This document shows positions 6,913-10,993 of a stretch of 10,993 nucleotides of DNA, in pieces. The notes under the pieces are model-generated. The model saw only the letters and a list, made by a program, of their open reading frames with translations. It was not told where the DNA came from and ran no database searches. The translations under genes and the position numbers were made by a program. Every line of letters begins with the position of its first letter. Position 1 is the first letter of the stretch. The DNA lies in the NCBI GenBank assembly GCA_035529895.1, contig DATKVV010000037.1, forward strand, positions 1 through 10,993, in the 5' to 3' direction. Source of the DNA: JAUWKC01 sp035529895. Its GTDB lineage: Bacteria > Planctomycetota > Phycisphaerae > Sedimentisphaerales > Anaerobacaceae.

Positions 6913-9900
6913 ATGTATATTTCTGATGAAGTAAATTCGGGCGGGTCCACCCAGCGAAAAACAGGCAAGAAGATTCTTAAGCTGCTTGGCGCCGTTGCCG
7001 TACTTGCCCTTTGTTTGTTCCTTGCTTTTGTACTGATGATTCGCACCCTGCGCCAGACCGCCGTCAGGCGGATTGCCGAGCTGACCGATGCAAAGGTCAA
7101 GGCCGGCTCGGTTGACGTCACCCTCGCTGGCTCGGTGTTTATTGAGAAACTCCGCATCAGCCCCCGTCGAGAGACGCGGGATAACGATCTCATACTGACG
7201 GCCGAGAAGGTATATGCGCGTTTTGGCATTGGCAGCTTATTATTACTGCGCCCCCGACTAAAAAAAATACGCGTCAAAAACTTTGTTCTTGATGTCCGGT
7301 ATGATTTGGACACGGGGCGGTGGAACATAAACGCTCTTAAAATCAAAGTCCCTAAGACCGGTGCCGGTAAGATGCCCCGCATTCACCTCGAAAAGGGGAT
7401 ACTCAAATACAGCAAAGTTTCAAAAGGACTGGTCAAGGTCACCGCACAGGTGCCGGTTGAGGCAAGATTTGACCCTGCCGAAAAAACGCAGGATGGTTGC
7501 TGCTTTGAAATAACCACGGCAGAGGTGGCCGGTGGTCCCGCCAAAAGCAGTCTGACCGGATGTTGGCGGCACGGAAATCTCACAATCGCAGGGGGCATTT
7601 CTTCAACGAACATCCCGGGGCTTGAAAGGGTCTGTACGATAAATGTCCTGGCCGCTGAATTAAACTACGACGCCGGCGGCAGCTATTCCCTTGACCTCAG
7701 AATTAAAGACCTGCTCGGTCTGAACAGAACCGCTGCCGATGCGTATGTCACTGAGGCCCCGGAGCTCCTGAAGAAATTCGCTGCATTTGCGGCGCTGCAA
7801 AAATTCTTCGGCCGATACAATCCCGAGGGACGAATCGATATTCAGTTCAAAGCATCGGGCAATCTCTACCAACTGCCCGACAGTCAATTGTGCGGCAGCA
7901 TATACTGTAAGAATGTTTCCATCTGCGACCGCGCTTTCCCGTACCCCGTGGAGCACATCGTTGGCCGGATAGATTTTACCGAAAAAAGCGCGATTTTGCA
8001 CAGCCTCCGCGGCAGACACGGAGATGTCACTTTGGCTTTCAATGGCTGGTCCAGGGATTTCGGTCCAAAATGGCAGTACGAAATCGAGCTTGCAAGCGCC
8101 AACATGGCATTAAATAAAGACTTGTACGACGCCTTAACTCCTGAACAAAAAAAATTCTGGTCTGTTTTTTCCCCAAGCGGCCCTGCCGCGATAGACTATC
8201 GTTTCAGCCGCAGGTCGCCAACAGACAAGCAAAGGTCCCTGGTGGTTGAATTGGTCGGCGCTGAGGCGGCATACCGTGATTTTCCGTACCCATTGAAGAA
8301 CCTTTCCGGAAAACTGCTTTTCGATCGCGACAATATAACCTTTTCCGATGTGGTCTCGCAATTTGATGGTCGCAGGATAGTTATAAACGGCACTGTGACG
8401 GGCGGCGATAGCGTTCGGCCGATATGCAAATTCTTGATAAATGCCGAGAATGTCCCCCTCGATTCGACGCTTGCGGCCGCCTTGTCCGACCGACAAAGGA
8501 ATCTCTATAACAGACTTAACGTGACCGGCCTCGCCGATGCCGAGATTAAGGTCCTGACGCCTGAAGCTGATTCGGGCCCGCCGAGTTTCACCGCCGCTGT
8601 CTCTCTCAGAGAGACTTCTCTTAAGCTGAATAATTTCCCGCTCGCCATTTCTAATGTCTCAGCAAAGGCCGTTGTCACGCCTGATTCGGTGTACGTTGAG
8701 AACTTAACGGGCAGTAATGACGGCAGTACACTGTCCATGACCGGCCGAATCTGGCTGGCCGGCGAAGCCGAAGAACTCTGTTATCATTTGGCTCTGCACG
8801 CCGAGCACGCCCAGTTAAACAATGAACTGTTCGGTCTTTTGCCGGACTCACTTAATGCTGTCGTTGGCAGCCTCGAACCGAAAGGCAAGATTAATTACAT
8901 AGCTGACTTGAACAAAGCCGTTGGTGCAGACGCTGTCGATTACACCATAAAGGTAGATTGCCTCGGTAATAGTTTCAATGTTGAACACTTTCCCTGTCCC
9001 CTCGAAAACATCACAGGCAGCCTGAAGATAGTGGCGGAAAACGTCGGACCCGAAAGCAGCACTTCTGCCGGGAGCGGGCGAACCCCGCCGGACGCTGCCG
9101 CTGTTACAGTAAGCGGCCGGCTGGCTCAGAAGGACGAACACAACCGCAGCCGACTTGAACTGGATTTGGAAAACGTGAAAATCCTCGGCTCAGACAAAGG
9201 CGGAAAATCCATTAATTTCTCCACCGCCGCGAGATTTAGAGATTTCAATTCAATCGCCCCCGCTGCACTGATTGAATTAAATGCAGTCTTGAAAATGGAC
9301 GGCTCCTACGAAACAGGTACAGGTTTCAGAACAGGACGGGCGACTCTTTCTGCAGACAGCATGAGGATCAAGGGTGTGTCCCTGACCGGACTAAACGCAA
9401 ACATCTTTTATGACCCCGGTCGCCGGAGCTGGTTGACTGAAAACTTTGTCGCCGATTGCTGCGGAGGAAAGCTGACGGGCAAATTGGAGTTCAAACCAAA
9501 TACCAACCAGGCGCCCGACGACTATCTTTTGCAAATAGGTTTTGATAATATCGACCTCGAGGAATTCCTCAAGGACTGGGACAAATATGATCAAGCAGAG
9601 CACCCAATCCGCTTTACAGTCCTCTCGGGTACAGAGGCCAAACAGCCCTCAAACAACACCTATACCAGCGGAAAATTGGAAGGCTCGTTGAGTGTCGCGG
9701 GCCAGATCGCCCCTGTCCCCGAACATGATAACACCCCTCGGGATGACCAGGCCGATAATCATTTGCCAACCGGCAGGTGCTGGCTGACAATCAGCAACAT
9801 GCGGGTCGGCAGACTTTCGCCTCTGGGCAAGCTGCTGTGCGTGTTGAAACTCACCGAGCCGCGCGATTTTGCCTTTGACCGGATGCTTGTTGATTCTTAT

Positions 9901-10206
9901 ATCAAACAAAACAAAGTCTGTATCGAGCATCTTGATTTGTCCGGAGGCGCTATAGCCTTCAACGGCTCAGGCTGGATGGACCTGCAGAACCGCAATATCG
10001 ACTTGACTCTTTTCGCGCGAGGCTCCCGTCTGGCTGCCGCCGAGCCTTCGGTTTTCCAGTCTCTGACCGAAGGCGTCGGGCACGCTTTTGTGCAAATTGA
10101 GCTTACAGGCAGTTTCTACGACCCGAAGGTAGTGGTCAAGACCCTGCCCGTTATCAGAGATACACTGGGGATACTTGGCACAAAACGGCCAAGGCCCAAG
10201 AACTAA
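6913..10206 (+). CDS. Large AsmA-like membrane-anchored periplasmic protein
   Basis: This 1097-residue protein has a basic N-terminus, one membrane segment (about residues 22-43) and a long exported body with no enzyme motif. AsmA-type features are the N-terminal segment after the anchor (TDAKVKAGSVDVTLAG, then LRPRLKKIRVKNFVLDV at 112-128, WNINAL at 137-142) and the C-terminal AsmA_2-like region (NGSGWMDLQNRNIDLTL at 1017-1033, then LTGSFYDPKVVV at 1064-1075). The middle (about 340-860) repeats a 'FPYP-x-x-N-x-x-G-x-L' module about every 115-130 residues. AsmA/TamB/YhdP-type proteins are inner-membrane-anchored beta-groove proteins linked to phospholipid traffic to the outer membrane. By analogy this one may act in envelope lipid homeostasis, but which subfamily it belongs to is unclear. 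No ribosome site precedes the ATG; the next in-frame Met (residue 42) lies inside the membrane segment, so ATG 6913 is the best start. No T-tailed terminator is seen after the stop. Confidence 0.88.
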   Translation: MYISDEVNSGGSTQRKTGKKILKLLGAVAVLALCLFLAFVLMIRTLRQTAVRRIAELTDAKVKAGSVDVTLAGSVFIEKLRISPRRETRDNDLILTAEKVYARFGIGSLLLLRPRLKKIRVKNFVLDVRYDLDTGRWNINALKIKVPKTGAGKMPRIHLEKGILKYSKVSKGLVKVTAQVPVEARFDPAEKTQDGCCFEITTAEVAGGPAKSSLTGCWRHGNLTIAGGISSTNIPGLERVCTINVLAAELNYDAGGSYSLDLRIKDLLGLNRTAADAYVTEAPELLKKFAAFAALQKFFGRYNPEGRIDIQFKASGNLYQLPDSQLCGSIYCKNVSICDRAFPYPVEHIVGRIDFTEKSAILHSLRGRHGDVTLAFNGWSRDFGPKWQYEIELASANMALNKDLYDALTPEQKKFWSVFSPSGPAAIDYRFSRRSPTDKQRSLVVELVGAEAAYRDFPYPLKNLSGKLLFDRDNITFSDVVSQFDGRRIVINGTVTGGDSVRPICKFLINAENVPLDSTLAAALSDRQRNLYNRLNVTGLADAEIKVLTPEADSGPPSFTAAVSLRETSLKLNNFPLAISNVSAKAVVTPDSVYVENLTGSNDGSTLSMTGRIWLAGEAEELCYHLALHAEHAQLNNELFGLLPDSLNAVVGSLEPKGKINYIADLNKAVGADAVDYTIKVDCLGNSFNVEHFPCPLENITGSLKIVAENVGPESSTSAGSGRTPPDAAAVTVSGRLAQKDEHNRSRLELDLENVKILGSDKGGKSINFSTAARFRDFNSIAPAALIELNAVLKMDGSYETGTGFRTGRATLSADSMRIKGVSLTGLNANIFYDPGRRSWLTENFVADCCGGKLTGKLEFKPNTNQAPDDYLLQIGFDNIDLEEFLKDWDKYDQAEHPIRFTVLSGTEAKQPSNNTYTSGKLEGSLSVAGQIAPVPEHDNTPRDDQADNHLPTGRCWLTISNMRVGRLSPLGKLLCVLKLTEPRDFAFDRMLVDSYIKQNKVCIEHLDLSGGAIAFNGSGWMDLQNRNIDLTLFARGSRLAAAEPSVFQSLTEGVGHAFVQIELTGSFYDPKVVVKTLPVIRDTLGILGTKRPRPKN
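7930..9492 (+). repeat. Five diverged modules of about 118 residues inside the AsmA-like protein
   Basis: At the protein level FPYPVEHIVGRIDF (342-355), FPYPLKNLSGKLLF (457-470), FPLAISNVSAKAVV (575-588) and FPCPLENITGSLKI (693-706) recur with spacings of 115, 118 and 118. A weaker fifth unit starts at about 822 (VSLTGLNANIFY). Each is followed by a '...G...V.I.G' strand pair. No DNA-level identity is obvious. Confidence 0.7.
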
Positions 10207-10380
10207 CATGCGTTCCCGACTTACCACCCGCGGGTCCGCCTATTCTTGATTCTTACTGCACGACAGAGTTCGCTTCCCGCCTTCCCCACCATCGGCATTA
10301 CCGGCGACCTGATGAAACCCGGCTCATTCTCACAGACCCGACAGGCACGTCAATTCTCAAAAACAGCGGGGCCTGTGCTG
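10207..10380. other. Intergenic stretch between the AsmA-like gene and the IS66 remnant
   Basis: These 174 bases show no credible gene, no hairpin with a T run and no clear promoter. The last 8 bases (CTGTGCTG, 10373-10380) would be the target-site copy if the IS66 end is at 10381. The partner copy would lie beyond the right edge. Confidence 0.5.
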
Positions 10381-10404
10381 GTAACCGGTCAGTTATGGGC
10401 GGCA
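10381..10404 (-). repeat. Putative terminal inverted repeat of the IS66 element
   Basis: The sequence starts with GTAA at 10381, the usual outer bases of IS66-family ends, and lies 33 bases outside the transposase stop codon, a typical distance. The length of about 24 bases is assumed from the family, because the matching end is not visible. Confidence 0.45.
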
Positions 10405-10413
10405 GAGGGATAG

Positions 10414-10993
10414 TTAGGAGGAATCCAACTCGAAGAGCAGCTTGGACGGGTCGCAATCGGGCTGCTCGGCAAGTTTGTCAAGGGCCGATTTGAAAGCAGC
10501 CGTTACCTCAGGTGTCTTCTTCTTGAGCGTATTCAATACCGTCATAAGGGTCTCGCGGGTTCTAGCGCCGGCGTCGGATTGAGAGCCGAAGCTTAGCTTG
10601 CGGGCAATAACCAACCAGCGGCCGCAGTTCTCGTTCGGCCACGTTGTTATCGGCAGCAATAGCACCATCATCATCCCAATGATACAAGCGGTCGGCCTTC
10701 TCACGAAATATATCCTGAATCCTCTGGATGGCCGGATGCCTCGAAACCGATAGATGCTGATATCAGGGGTGCAAAACAGCCAGGCATAACCATTTTGACC
10801 GTCAGTCCTCCAGCCGGTCTCATCGGCATGTTTTACCGCAGCTTGCCGATAGGCTTGTATCAGTGACTTGGGAACCTCCGTCAATCTTTTCGAGAGTTGG
10901 TGCATCGCATCCACCAGGCTGCTGTAGCCGACACCTGTTTGTTTTTCAATCTGGCCCAACGTGCTGCCGTAAACATAATGCTGAACCGCCACA
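10414..10993 (-). pseudogene. IS66 transposase (TnpC) remnant with internal deletion and 4-bp frameshift
   Basis: Reading leftward from the right edge, the first frame shows a zinc-finger-distal helical region and then the first catalytic-Asp motif HADETGWRTDGQNGYAWLF, ending at YRFR (about 10741). The IS66 similarity then switches frame: from 10738 it reads HPAIQRIQDIFREKADRLYH, then WDDDGAIAADNNVAERELRP, which includes the catalytic-Glu motif, down to 10613. At 10616-10609 the bases GGTT are duplicated, and the similarity returns to the first frame as VIARKLSFGSQSDAGARTRE through the stop at 10414. The central catalytic core, including the second Asp, is missing between YRF and HPAIQ; I estimate 100-150 residues from the family layout. 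A continuous 192-codon frame crosses this region, but its middle part is out-of-frame nonsense. The 5' part of the gene is beyond the edge. It cannot encode an active transposase. Confidence 0.88.

Larger units (their letters stand above)
10381..10993 (-). mobile_element. IS66-family insertion sequence, one end (partial, degraded)
   Basis: The region carries the C-terminal part of an IS66 transposase on the minus strand. Beyond its stop, the outer edge is proposed at 10381, where the plus strand reads GTAACCGGTCAGTTATGGGC. Known IS66 ends begin with GTAA and generate 8-bp target duplications. The other end, with any accessory tnpA/tnpB genes, is outside the window, so the terminal inverted repeat cannot be paired here. 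Confidence 0.7.

Noticed and set aside
10414..10992. Intact 192-residue transposase-like protein
   Set aside because: The frame is continuous, but residues about 85-126 are out-of-frame noise. The family sequence there is found in another frame, so it is a pseudogene; the GTG at 10992 is an internal codon.

Overview
The window looks like chromosomal DNA from a planctomycete, most likely of the class Phycisphaerae (Sedimentisphaerales-like). The evidence is the style of its secreted proteins. Two genes encode large exported proteins with a 'PNP...V...LSW...YFGTD' Fn3-like module. One of these ends in a dockerin-like pair of calcium loops of the 'GDLDHDCDVDLTDFAALA' type, and the other is a beta-solenoid protein. 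This lineage call is inference from protein style; no rRNA or other phylogenetic marker is present.

Layout. Positions 1-1386 (minus) hold the first 462 codons of an exported beta-solenoid surface protein that runs off the left edge. Positions 1387-1851 are noncoding and contain a good extended -10 promoter for that gene plus two hairpins. Positions 1852-2811 (minus) hold a short, stand-alone GspF/PilC-family inner-membrane protein with a GTG start. Positions 3095-5233 (plus) hold an exported multidomain serine protease behind a near-consensus sigma-70-type promoter: two PPC-like domains, a V8/trypsin-like protease, an Fn3-like module and a dockerin-like tail. Positions 5490-6791 (plus) hold purD. 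Positions 6913-10206 (plus) hold a 1097-residue AsmA-like, membrane-anchored periplasmic protein whose TATAAT box lies so close to its ATG that the mRNA may be leaderless. Positions 10381-10993 (minus) hold the decayed end of an IS66-family element.

How the genes relate. There is no obvious single operon or dedicated system. The two secreted proteins share a surface-protein module, and the GspF-like protein belongs to the machinery family that exports or assembles such proteins, but no other secretion gene is visible. purD is housekeeping (purine synthesis). The AsmA-like gene is probably an envelope or lipid-homeostasis gene and could be read through from purD, since no terminator is seen between them.

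The most notable points are: the protease domain appears to be inserted inside an Fn3-like module; the AsmA-like gene may be leaderless; that protein is built from repeated modules of about 118 residues; and the IS66 transposase is broken by an internal deletion and a separate 4-bp tandem duplication. I did not find a convincing undescribed defence or biosynthetic system.
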